Below, piece by piece: positions 1-9,611 of a stretch of 64,000 bases of DNA. Both the position numbers and the translations under genes were made by a program. The DNA is from Sambucus nigra. Taxonomy: Eukaryota; Streptophyta; Magnoliopsida; Dipsacales; Adoxaceae. Positions within the stretch are counted from its first letter, which is position 1, and each line of letters begins with the position of its first letter. Location: positions 336,134,504 through 336,198,503 of the forward strand of contig OX422211.1 in the NCBI GenBank assembly GCA_949130495.1. Direction: 5' to 3'. The notes below the pieces were generated by a model that worked only from the letters and a program-made list of their open reading frames with translations, ran no database searches and had not been told where the DNA came from.

Positions 1-220
1 TATAATGAAAGGATTGTACTATTATTTTATAATACTAGGTCAAGAGATATATATTGTAGCTAGGCCTAGGCCATAGGTGGTGCCATGACACAATTATATT
101 TTATTAATGATAAAATGCGGGAGGAAACGATTGTTGCATTCGAATCGATAATGATTTTTCGGTATTTTTTTAGTATTTCAGAAGGTTTTTGTGGTTTTTC
201 CAGCTCGATAGATTGACTTT
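1..220. other. Element A, decayed stretch upstream of RT
   Basis: No open frame or recognisable domain. By position this should be the protease-RT linker of element A, since the RT homology starts immediately after it, on the + strand. AT-rich sequence; no repeat or RNA gene seen. Confidence 0.4.
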
Positions 221-780
221 ATGATTGACTTGGCTCCCGACACTAAGACGATAGCCAGGGCTCCATGTCGGATGACTCTTTTGGATATTAGGGGATTGAG
301 GGAACAGATTAAGCAGTTTTTAAAGCAGAGATTCATTTACCGTAGCACATTGCCATGGGGATATACCCTCCTCTTTGTGAATAATATAAATTGTATTCTA
401 ATGTCGTGTATTGACTGTCGCGAGTTAAACAAGGTAACGGTGAAGAACAATAACCCTTTGTCGAGTACAAATGATTTTGTTTATCAGTTATAGGGCCCCT
501 TTATTATTTTTAAAGATAAATTAGCTTTCAGGTTAACAAAAGTTAAGGCTACGGGAGTAGGATGTACGAAATACTTTGTTTTTGACTCGTTATGGTTCCT
601 ACGAGTTTAGGGCCATACCATTTGGACTGACCAATACCTTGTTGTGTTCATGCAATTGATAAATTAGGTATTCTGAATGTATTCAGATCAACGTATCACC
701 ATTTTTATTTGTAGACCAAAGAGGAGCACGTCGAGCATTTGAGAGTTACACTTCGGACACTGTTGGAGCACAGTTGTATG
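221..780 (+). pseudogene. Element A reverse transcriptase, N-terminal part (Ty3/Gypsy)
   Basis: Remnant of the reverse transcriptase of the oldest element in the window. Residues 1-90 (221-493) align with the RT of intact-frame element F in the same order: IARAP, a fingers segment, then RELNKVT. After the stop at 493 homology continues in shifted frames to EEHVEHLR (about 721-745; EEHAEHLR in F) and ends at QLY at 780. The next expected residues (resembling AKYSKC) are not at 781 but on the - strand beginning at 4768, so the gene is cut by an inversion breakpoint. Many stops and indels; non-functional. Chromovirus assignment is inferred from similarity to F and from the chromodomain-like remnant at 22041-22320. 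Confidence 0.85.
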
Positions 781-986
781 TCCCAAACTGAAGCGAGTGT
801 ACCCTGCTGCTGCGCCTCAAGAGTCACCCACCCCTATCTCCTAATCTAAATATCGATCGCTGTGGCCTTACGAACTATAGTCGCTAACTCCTTAGCACCC
901 AAAACAACTTGGCCTTGCCTCTCCTGAATTGCAGGTCGAGAAACCGAACCCTCTCTCCTATCTCTAGATCTCCTAGTGTTCCCCAT
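781..986 (-). pseudogene. Element B gag, N-terminal segment
   Basis: Start codon at 986-984, about 125 bp downstream of the primer-binding site. It begins MGNTRR and carries an ELATIVRKA stretch comparable with EVAAIVAQA near the gag N-terminus of F. Two in-frame stops follow. The frame runs to 781 and resumes at 4769 on the + strand, across the inversion breakpoint. Structural Gag would package element RNA; this copy is dead. Confidence 0.72.
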
Positions 987-1111
987 CTGAAAAGAATAGA
1001 GCAAACAACAATTAGACTCAGAATAATTAAGATCTCAAATCATTGAAAGGAATCCAAGATAGGTATTATGGAAGATAGAACAAACTCACAATCTAAGATA
1101 CCTTAGACCAT

Positions 1112-1123
1112 GCTCTGATACCA
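1112..1123 (-). promoter_or_regulatory. Element B primer-binding site (tRNA-iMet type)
   Basis: Reads TGGTATCAGAGC on the - strand, the 12-base complement of the initiator methionine tRNA 3' end used by many plant LTR elements. It lies directly inside the LTR end and 125 bp before gag, which fixes the left LTR as the 5' LTR of a - strand unit. Confidence 0.85.
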
Positions 1124-1125
1124 TC

Positions 1126-3587
1126 GATAACATCCTACACATTCTGGTAAGCGAGGTGGCCTGCCACTGCCAAACTACAATGTGTGTAACTAAATAAGTT
1201 ATCATTCTCTGGATCTAACATATATATGAGAAATTTAGAAACAATCCACATGATAATAATCAAATTTATCCAACGAATATAACTATTCATGCAATATGAA
1301 ATTCTATGACTATGCTATCTCCAAAATAAATCCAACTCCAAATAAAAATAACCCAGATGAAATAATCGAACTATAAGTATCTGATAGAAACCATAAACAA
1401 CTGTGGAACTGATTTCCCCCACCAAATCCTCAAATAAAAGTCTCATAATGAAAGCGAAGGAATGGAAAGTAAATCTAAATTACTAAAAATAAATCTCCAA
1501 TTGCATCTCCAAAAATATCTCCAATCACTCCTATGCAGCTACTCTAGCACTATACCTGAATTTTTAGTGAACACAATGGGTCGCATCACCCAACACGAAT
1601 ACCAGATACTCCTCCTAATTAGGGTCCATAAACTCAGACAATAGCCTTATTCATGATAAACATCACAATATAGTATTTTAAATTAAACAAGATATATTAA
1701 TCACGCGAGTAAAAAGAAATACCACTATTTAAACCCATAATTACGCCACCCCAATTTTCAGGTTCAATTATGATATATCAACATCTAGGTATGTTAAGGA
1801 TACTAATTCACTTTCCAGAATTTAATTAAATTAATTCAACTCCTGTAACTACTTCACCCTACTAGTATAACTACTTCACCCTACTATGGGTCCTGCACAT
1901 ACTCCTAACCCGCCTAAGCTCTACACCACTCATATCCCCTAACTATAGCCAGTTCAACCAATATCGTTAGTATTGCACATACTTGTGAGGTTCCATGCAC
2001 GACACATCACTATAGTTAGCTCGCTTGTATTCAGTCATCCCTGCACATATTCATTATGCCATACACACCCATATCGCTATGGCCAGTTGGCCTGTATTCC
2101 GTGAGCCATGCACATACTCGCGACAAAAAATTCATTTCAATACCCGTTCTAAGACTTAGGCATTAATTTTTAATTTTCCCAAGTTATCGTTATATTCTGT
2201 TATCCCCACCCTTTTTTCGAGAATAAATTCCTCAACCTACCCATACACCCATACCCATAGGTCTAAAAAATGCAAGGGCATCCTAGCCTAACATTTAAGA
2301 AGAATATCTGCAACTAGCTACCACCTCGCCTCTCACCTAGTCTCACAGTCCAACAAAAATGACGTACAAATCAATCCCATCCCGAAATCATCCATCTATA
2401 AAAACCCACACTATTTATTCCCATATTTAGAAAGCGTTATCAACAACTAAGGCCTACCTATTTGTCCCATACCTAATAAGCAACCTAAAAATAAGGTGAG
2501 AGCACTAACTACCCCATCAATCTGGTCTTCCCCGCAGTGTCAATTATTAATCATATTAACAAATCACATGACATATTTTCAACTTATCACCACAATTATT
2601 TTAAATTACTCACAAGATCACTATTTATGCAATCTATGTCCGCTTAATTAATATTAATTAGACAATTCATTTTCTTGTCAAATTATCGAATTTCTATTCA
2701 TATGCGTAATTTTGAGAGCATACAATAATAAATTTCTATTCTAAATGATGCACAAAATTAATGTGATTTTATATTTCGAAATCAATTTATAACGTCACTA
2801 CAATTTATTCTACACGCGAGTGTTATAGTTTCTAACGAAATCCCAACCTCTAAGCTAAGCATGCAAGGATTTTGAGTCTTAAATCGTATTAGAGATTTTA
2901 ATAAAAATAGTCCCAAATTTAGTTTCACTTTCCCTAATTAGTCATTCTAATTTATATTAATAAAACAATAATTAGTGCTTAGGCATCATTTAAAATGCAT
3001 AATACCAAAGGGGAACAATAGCGATATTCATGCCTGTAAAAATTGTTTGAAGAATATGATTTGATGGTTGTGTTCCTCTTGGGAAAACAATGAAAACATG
3101 TTCTTGAATGATCTTGAGAAAACCCTTTTTATCTCTCCAAATCTTGGGTTGAAAGTTGATTTAAATGGGGTTTAGGTTTTGCATAAGAGAGAAAATGAAA
3201 TTATAGGAGACTACTGATTTCTGAGAAGGCTAAAATATGTTTTAAAAGTCCTAAAATCGTCAATTTGTGTTTATATACCAAAAATAATTTGATTCCTACA
3301 CAACTCCTAAAAGAAAGAGTTTTATTTTTTTAAACGAACAAGGCGAACCGGTTTGCCCCTCCCTGCGAACCGATTCGGATATCCTGACACCAAAAAAAAT
3401 TCCCTTGTTTTTTATAAAATTCGAAACTTATTTTAATTCGGATTTCAATTCCAATCAAAATTTCTTTTTTTAATATAAATCAAGATCAATATTTTTAAAT
3501 ATGAAAAATAATTAATCTAAAAATTTATTTCACCCAAATTTTTTAATTCCTAACAGATTTTATGTTTTAAAAACACATGGTGTTACA
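1126..3587 (-). repeat. Element B 5' LTR (inverted)
   Basis: About 2.46 kb, beginning TGTAACACC at 3587 and ending near 1126 beside the PBS (the terminal CA is mutated). Similar throughout to the + strand LTR at 18819-21310. It contains a TATA-like TATATAAAC (3268-3280), a pair of GAACCGGTT-like dyad motifs (about 3342-3378), and imperfect 66-87 bp sub-repeats at 1880-2120 marked by GCACATACT. The long LTR and TGTAACACC start are typical of Tekay/Del chromoviruses. Confidence 0.85.
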
Positions 3588-3592
3588 ACGAT

Positions 3593-4768
3593 GATGTCCA
3601 ACGATATGTTGTCCACTTCCTCTTAGTAATGCGTAAAGGATGAAGTGTACGTAATAGTAGTTGATGATCCCCCTCCACCATCTGATATGCGCTTCACTGT
3701 GAAACAAATGTAGTAACATTTTGCTCCATCCTAATCGACCAATACTCTCTTCTAAGGTCTAGGTACATCTTATCCCTAATGGAATGCACCAAAAACTATC
3801 ATTTGTAGACCTCCTACATGACGGTCCTCTGTAATTATTTATCTTGAGGTACGACCAAACTCCCTTTGTACTATAATCCACTATCTATAACAATCGTGTA
3901 AAGAGGTAAACTGGTGGATAAAAGATCGACCCTTTTTTCTTTATATGCAACATCATCTTGTAGTGACCGAATCGCCAACATGATGACATCGAGAGTACGA
4001 GTTAGCATCCCAAAGAAAGCATTGGCGACCTTGCTAATCAACTGAAAGGATCTTACATTGGTCAATTGAGAGTAGAAAAATTATCACGCGGTCATTGACT
4101 CAAATCACCTTCCATTAATTTGGCCTTCTCCAAGTGATACCAAATTCTAAACTAGTAGTCCTTGATGAACTCGAACCACTATCACTGATGCAAGTTAAGT
4201 CTTTATGTGTGAACAAATATTAAGACTATTGTGATCCTGTAGAGCCTAAACTTCTCACTCTTCAAATAATGTGTCTAAATATGTAGTGACACCACTACTA
4301 TGACTAAATCAAAATCATGTGTCAGATAGTTCACATCATGAGGCTTTAACATCCGATACGCATAGGCAATATGATGATCCTCCTTCTTTAACACCATACC
4401 TAATCTATTAGGGAAGCTTCGGTGTGAATCAAATAATCAACCCCACTTTTAGGTATAGATAAAAGGGAAGACAAAGTCAACATCTTCTTGAGAGTGTTGA
4501 AATCAAAATGACACCTCCTAGTACAAACAAACTGAATGCCCTTCGAGTCAACATGGTCAACGATCCCTCAATCTTAGAAAAACATCGAATTAATCATCTA
4601 TAAAAATTAGCGAATATAGAGAAGCCATAAACTGCTATAGGTGTTGTGGGTTATCTCTAATGCAACACTACCAAGAAAATATTTTGGTCCCCCCAAAATC
4701 CCGACTCTGAAACTATATGACCCTAAAACTCACCTCATGTCTCTAAAACTCAATCTTTTGGAATATAG
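3593..4768 (-). pseudogene. Element A RT end, RNase H and integrase zinc finger
   Basis: Read leftwards from 4768: the end of RT (AKYSKC-like, then FLGH-like), an RNase H segment recognisable from IAYAYRMLKPHD and YLTHDFDL (IAYASRKLKPHE and YPTHDLEL in F), then an integrase N-terminal region with DKMYLDLRREYW (DKMYQDMRRQYW in F). It stops at 3593 in the residues before the first catalytic Asp region, exactly where element B inserted; the rest of the integrase is at 21316 on the + strand. Many stops and frameshifts. Confidence 0.83.
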
Positions 4769-5413
4769 CCAAGGTGAGAGCCAATTTTCATAAGGGCAAT
4801 CTTCTCACCTTCGCAGGGGGATCTGACCCAACTACTGCTCAACAATAAAGGAGAGATATGGAGAGGAACTTAAGGATGATAGATTGTATAGATGTGCATA
4901 AGAAGATGTTGGCTACATTCAAGGTGATCGGAGATGCATATCAATGGTGGGAGAGTGTCACCATATCTGAGGATAGGTATCGCTTGATCTATTGAGACTT
5001 TCTGGTGAAGTTTAGCAAAAAATATTTCTCGTATTCAATGAGGATTACGAAAAAGAGGGAGTTTTGGGAGTTAGAATAGGATTCAAAATCAGTTGCTGAG
5101 TATGAGCAGGAGTTCACCAATCTGTCGATGTTTATAACAGAGCAAGTGAACATAGAGTTAAGAGAAGAAGGAATGTTTCATCAAGGGTCTATCATGGTCT
5201 ATTAAATAGGTAGTGTTGGGGAATTCGGTGTACACTACTTACACCCATGTGGTGTACGTCACACTATTGTTTTGGGAAGAGGAAGTGAACTATAAAAAGG
5301 AGTTGGTACAGGGACAACAGCCAAATGGTCAAGGAGGGAAGAACAAGGGTCGCAATGACTAGCCGTGGAAGAGACAGTGAGCAGGTCGAGAGCAGTAAGA
5401 CTTTTAGAAAGGT
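4769..5413 (+). pseudogene. Element B gag, central part
   Basis: Matches the retrotransposon Gag domain of F: FAGGSDP, then RDMERNLRM, MLATFKVIGDAYQWWES and FLVKFSKKYF-like segments (RDMQRHLRM, VLATFKLVGSALQWWES in F). Several stops interrupt it. It ends at 5413, where element C inserted (TSD AATGG at 5414-5418 and 18301-18305), and resumes with the zinc knuckle at 18306. Confidence 0.85.
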
Positions 5414-5550
5414 AATGGTGATGATGCTAAGAATCAACACCACCAGGTAAGGTGTTTTCAAGCTCAATATATGAATAACAATGGCAACACAGCTATATAA
5501 AGAGATAAGAGAAGGAGATGATAATATGAGGAATCAACACCGGAATATAG

Positions 5551-5584
5551 GTGGTTCAGCCAATCTGGCCTACGTCCACTGTGA
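5551..5584 (-). promoter_or_regulatory. Conserved GTGGACGTAGGCC motif in C 3' LTR
   Basis: Reads CAGTGGACGTAGGCC followed about 10 bases later by GAACCACC on the - strand, downstream of the TATA box. The same motif is at 17439-17471 in the 5' LTR and, in altered form, in the unrelated LTR of element G at 33281-33320. Confidence 0.6.
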
Positions 5585-5950
5585 GTGTGTGAGTAATATC
5601 ACTGAATGAAGGCACTAATGGCCATGGATATAATTCTCTCAAGCTTTCTCTCTCTACAGTATATTTAGACAAGAGTTTCAGCTAGGGTTTTATAACTGGG
5701 ATCCTTTTGCAAGGTAGGGGATGACCCCTATATATAGTACCAAGGGGGTGTAGTGTACCCCCCATGCATTCAATGAGCATGAGTGTGATATCCTCACCAA
5801 TGTGGGAGTGCCATCTGTCACTGTCACCTGTAAGGAATGATGATGAAATATTCCCCCCATGTGTGGAGAATAATCTTGTTACAACTGATTTGTGCCCATG
5901 TGTCCTTATTCAAATGTCAACAGATGCTCGGCCGCCATATTGGTGGGTGA

Positions 5951-6373
5951 CCTCGGCCTGGGAGAGGCCGAGCTGTAAAGGCTTGATGTCCGTTCAATTC
6001 GAGATGTATCATAGGGAGTCTCGGCCTCATCTCAGCCGAGATATTATGCTGGGGTCATCCCCAGCCGAGGTTGGACATATAGCGTGCTGATGATTACTAT
6101 GTCTGCTTCTTTTCACCTCAGCCCAAGCCGAGGTTGGACTGGCTCCATGTTGAAGGTTACCAAGGCTCCTTGTCACCTCGGCCTACTCTCGGCCGAGGTT
6201 GCCATACCCAGGTATACGAGCATGCTGTTGATGCTTGTGATGCGCACAGTGTCCATTGAACATGTAGGTGATAGTGTCGGACTGGGCCGACCCTGGTCCG
6301 GCCGAGGGATGATATCGTGGGCCCATGGCCTATCTTGGGTCGATGAATATCTCGGCCATCATCTCGGCCGAGG
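5951..6373. repeat. Chain of CTCGGC…GCCGAG hairpins in U3
   Basis: At least five short inverted repeats share the same arms (CTCGGC/GCCGAG): about 5951-5973, 6020-6040, 6115-6135, 6175-6202 and 6351-6373, with extra single half-sites between. All are upstream of the TATA box in element orientation. The other LTR has them at about 17839-18261, with several arms broken by transitions. Confidence 0.75.
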
Positions 6374-6412
6374 TTAGTGTCTCTAGGCCGAGGATACACT
6401 TGGGGTATATCA

Positions 6413-6427
6413 ATCACCCCCCAGCCC
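6413..6427 (-). promoter_or_regulatory. Element C polypurine tract
   Basis: Reads GGGCTGGGGGGTGAT on the - strand directly before the 3' LTR start; the expected site for plus-strand DNA priming. Confidence 0.85.
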
Positions 6428-6948
6428 TTAGTCATATGCGAGAGCAAGTGGCTAGGGGATTACTTCCCCTCCGAGGCCTGTTCGTCCCAAGCTAATACCT
6501 GCATGACACCTGTCCCAAGCTAGAGCGTGTGAACTTGGCTGGCGTGTGCTGTCAGTTGTCCCTTGGGTTTCCCAAGGCAATAATGGGCCTTGGGAAGCGT
6601 GCCCAAGTACTTAAGGGTTTGAACCCTTTCCTTTTCTCTTTCTTCTCCATTTCGTTCCTGCGCTCAAACAGTTCTTGTGATTTCTCTCTCTCCAAAGCTT
6701 CTTCAATCAGCGCTATTCTGCAGAGTTTCTTGCGAGTTTTTCTTCGCTTCATTCATCGATTCATTTCCAGGTACCTCTTCCTTTCCATTTCCTTTCTTTC
6801 TGGTATTTGTTTTGCATTTTCCGGCGTGTTTTTGAGTTTTTCGGTGAGTCTTTGAGTTTTCCGGTGAGTTTTTAAGTTTTTCGACGAGCTGGGTTTGCTT
6901 CAAACTTCCAAGTTTGATCCTTAAATCCCTTTATCCTATAAGCAAATC
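6428..6948 (+). other. Leader / promoter region of the antisense gene
   Basis: Non-coding stretch between the PPT and the + strand gene. It is pyrimidine-rich (TTTCTCTTTCTTCTCC near 6630-6650), like a plant 5' UTR. A possible donor (TTTCCAG before GTACCTC, GT at 6771) suggests a 5' UTR intron, with no single convincing acceptor. No clear TATA box; promoter position is inferred only from gene orientation. Confidence 0.4.
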
Positions 6949-8243
6949 ATGTTTGTAGATTAGGAAGTTATCCCAAGTTTAGGGTCGTCCTCTGATGCTC
7001 AGACCTTTATACCAACTTCTTGAGGATTTCCCTTCTCTCAGAGAGAAGACCCTAGAAAAGATTAGGCAGATAGAGAGAGCTCAGGAGGAAGCTCGTAGAT
7101 CACAAGAGTTTCCTATTAGACCTATCTTTCCCCCACCACTCAAGGTGGTATATCCTGATCCCCCTGAGAACTTCTATAAGACAGAGGTCTCTGCTAACCC
7201 ATTGCCGATGTCTGAGTCTGAGTCTTCTACCTCAGACCCCATGTATGTGGACTCCTTCCAAGAAGCCATGGATTTTACACCTCGTCCTGATCAGGACCCT
7301 GATCAGGCCAAGGTATCTAGTCGAGCTTAATCCCAAAATGGCTCAAGCACCTCAGATTCTTCTTGAGAGGTTGAACTTGTTGAGCCAAGTGTGGCTGTGC
7401 CACCCATTCTTGATGCCATCCCTCTGTTGGCCGTTACAGGGGCTGAGTTCGCTCAAAGATTCCCTGGTCACGCATCTACGTCTGCTCCAGCCGATGTTGA
7501 ACTTGACGATGATGAGGATGCTGAAAGTGATGTTGACATCTCTGAAGCAGCCGAGTTCGAGAGCACAGTTACTGAAGTGGATCTTTTGCACTTCAGATAT
7601 TTATACTCCATCAGTCCCTCAATCAAATTAAGGAGACCTCTGAGGGAAGAGAGGGCCTACCATGGCCGATATGGAGAAATCTTCTTGTACGAGCAGATGT
7701 TTAAGTTAGGGTTTCGCCTACCCATTCATCCTATCATCAGATCCATTCTCTCTTTTATCAACTTGGCCCCCTCGCAGCTCTCTCCCAATGCCTGGAGAGT
7801 CATTATAGGGGCCATTATCTTGTGGAGGGCAGTCCACCACTCTGACCTCCCAGTTCAGGTCTTTGCTGGTTGCTATGTCCCAACCTCGGCTAAAAACCAT
7901 CCGAGCTACTATCATTTCGTGGGTCGGAGGCCTGAGAAGAAGATGCTCCAGGTGACTCAGACCTCAAATCACAATTGGAAGCCCCGAAATTTTTTCGCCT
8001 CAGGGCCATGGGAATTCGGCTCATCTGTTCCCTCTTCCACTCTTGGGTCGAGGATACCCCTCAGATGGGGTAAGGTCACCATGTCTACAAGGGCCGATCC
8101 TGGTCTAAGTCTTCAAAACATCAAAAAGGTGAAGGCCCTGCAAGACCAAGGGGCACATGGTCTGTTTGTCAAGTTCGAACATCTGCTGACCCCCCAGTAT
8201 CTCTCGGGGACGAGCTTGTGTGGGAGTCCCCTTGCCGACTTTG

Positions 8244-8322
8244 GTAAGGATTTTTCTTTTTAAGTCTAACCTCTGACCTCATTCATATCTGATCTCTGAC
8301 CCTTATCTTTTAACTTTTGCAG
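8244..8322 (+). other. Intron 1 of the antisense gene
   Basis: 79 bp, GTAAGG…TTTTGCAG with a pyrimidine-rich 3' end. The exon breaks after the first base of a codon (phase 1); splicing turns the premature stop at 8261 into a continuous frame running DFERPPG. Sized like a typical short plant intron. Confidence 0.85.
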
Positions 8323-8705
8323 AGAGACCACCAGGTATCCCAGACGAACTGTGGGAGATGGAAGCTCCGAGCTTGGCAAGGCTTGCAAAGAAGGCTGGTC
8401 TGAACGCTCCTCCTCCAGCTCCCTCAACATACAAATCCAAGAAGAGGGCCCTTGAAGCCCATCCCTCTGAGGATCAGAGGCCGACAGTGAGGCAAAAGAA
8501 AGCCTCAGATGCTGCACTTCCAATTTCTTCAGCCGACATCCTGACGGCTCATCTGGAGCAGCAAAAGTTGACCGATAGTGTGGTCGGCAACAGCAGGCAG
8601 GCCATGGACGCACTCGCCTCTATGATGACCGAGGCCAACAAACGTTTCTACAGAGCCATGGACACTTCCCTGCTGGTTGAGTTCGGCCTTCACAGAGCCG
8701 TCTAG

Positions 8706-8786
8706 GTACGATTTGTTCCTTTGTCAAATTTTTATAAGTGCAACGTCTGACTTTTCTCCTGCTTAACCTCTTCATTAAATGTGCAG
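8706..8786 (+). other. Intron 2 of the antisense gene
   Basis: 81 bp, GTACGA…AATGTGCAG, phase 0. The preceding codon is TAG (8703-8705); a CAG there would give the consensus CAG/GTA donor, so the stop is probably a C-to-T change at the splice junction. Exon 3 continues in frame at 8787. Confidence 0.8.
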
Positions 8787-9389
8787 GGAGTGACTGCCAT
8801 GTATCAGCTATCGAACTGGACAATGAGGAAGTTTCCCCTTATCCAGAAAGGGCAAGATGCCGAGAAGGTTGAGAGTGCCCTGAATGCCGAGGTATACCGT
8901 CTGAAATCAGAGCTACAGACCTCTGAGAATAAGGTCAAGGGCTTGGAGAAATAAGTCTCTCTTCACGCTAAAGCCCTGAAGGCCAAAGATGACGCTCTAT
9001 AACAGAAGGTCAGCGCGGTAGTCAAAGTTGCCCTTGAGGATGCCACTCCCAAAATAATTTCTAAATATAAAAGTTTAGACGAGTTTTTTGGTTTTGGCTT
9101 TGAATATCTTGAAAGAGGTATCAAGGCCACTACTAGATGGGCTGAAATCCGAGAGAAGGAGGTTGGCACTCTAAAGGCCTCTGATTTTGTGGGTCTCGGC
9201 TTTGCCAACCCTCAGTTCACAAAATCCCTTTAAGAGGTAGAAGACGAGGCTGCTACTCCAGCCGAGACTGCAACTCTGGGAGGGACTGAACTCGGAGGGA
9301 CTGACCCTGCTGATGATGTGGCCGAGGTGACCAACGCTGATCAAGTCAACCCAGCCGAGACTGTCAATGCTCCCCCCTCAGACCTTTAA

Positions 9390-9611
9390 CTTGTAACAAA
9401 TTTATATTTTGTAACTTGTAATTTTTAACTTGTAACTTGTAACTGAACTTGTAATTTGTAACACCTCTGAATGCTATATGATCTTTTCCTTTTTCTGAAT
9501 GGAAATCTCTTCTCTTATTTTGTTGTGGTGTTCTTGTTTATATTGTCAATAATTCTGATCTTGCAACTGAATTGCTATTAGGCTCTGAAGTCATTTCATA
9601 ATATGCTCTCC
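9390..9611 (+). other. 3' region of the antisense gene
   Basis: AT-rich, with several imperfect copies of TAACTTGTAA (9386-9460) just after the stop codon, then AT-rich sequence running into the tandem array. Probable 3' UTR of the antisense transcript; no clear polyadenylation signal can be fixed. Confidence 0.4.

Larger units (their letters stand above)
781..4768. other. 3,988-bp inversion across elements A and B
   Basis: This block holds the 5' part of element B (gag N-terminus, PBS, 5' LTR) and a piece of A's pol, all on the - strand, while sequence on both sides reads on the + strand. Flipping the block makes three things continuous: A's RT (…QLY at 780 joins the AKYSKC-like residues that start at 4768), B's gag (ending at 781 on the - strand, continuing at 4769 on the + strand without losing frame), and the B target-site duplication (ATCGT at 3592-3588, ATTGT at 21311-21315). 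It also puts B's two LTRs in direct orientation. A local misassembly could look the same. Confidence 0.88.
5419..6412 (-). repeat. Element C 3' LTR
   Basis: 994 bp, TG…CA, preceded in element orientation by the polypurine tract at 6427-6413. U3 (6412 towards 5738) contains a series of CTCGGC/GCCGAG hairpins; TATA-like sequence CTATATATAG lies at 5728-5737. Short ORFs inside it are not genes. Confidence 0.95.
6949..9389 (+). pseudogene. Antisense accessory gene of element C, three exons (PF04195-like)
   Basis: Transcribed opposite to gag-pol. Exons: about 6949-8243, 8323-8705, 8787-9389. Joining them across two introns keeps one frame to the TAA at 9387. Exon 1 has an acidic, Ser-rich segment, then a domain with MFKLGFRLPIHP and SQLSPNAWRVIIG, resembling the Pfam 'putative gypsy type transposon' domain (PF04195, from memory). 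Exon 2 is basic and linker-like (KKAGLNAPPP, KSKKRALEAH); exon 3 is Glu/Lys-rich, coiled-coil-like, then an acidic Ala/Glu tail. Function unknown; such antisense ORFs are known in Tat elements. Decay: stops at 6961, 7328, 7364, 8703, 8952, 9000 and 9231, and a frameshift near 7000. The start at 6949 is a guess, as the TAG at 6961 follows closely. Confidence 0.82.

Noticed and set aside
5764..6377. ORFs in the C LTR (also 17595-18265)
   Set aside because: Lie in U3 hairpin sequence on the strand opposite to the element; composition follows the CTCGGC repeats.
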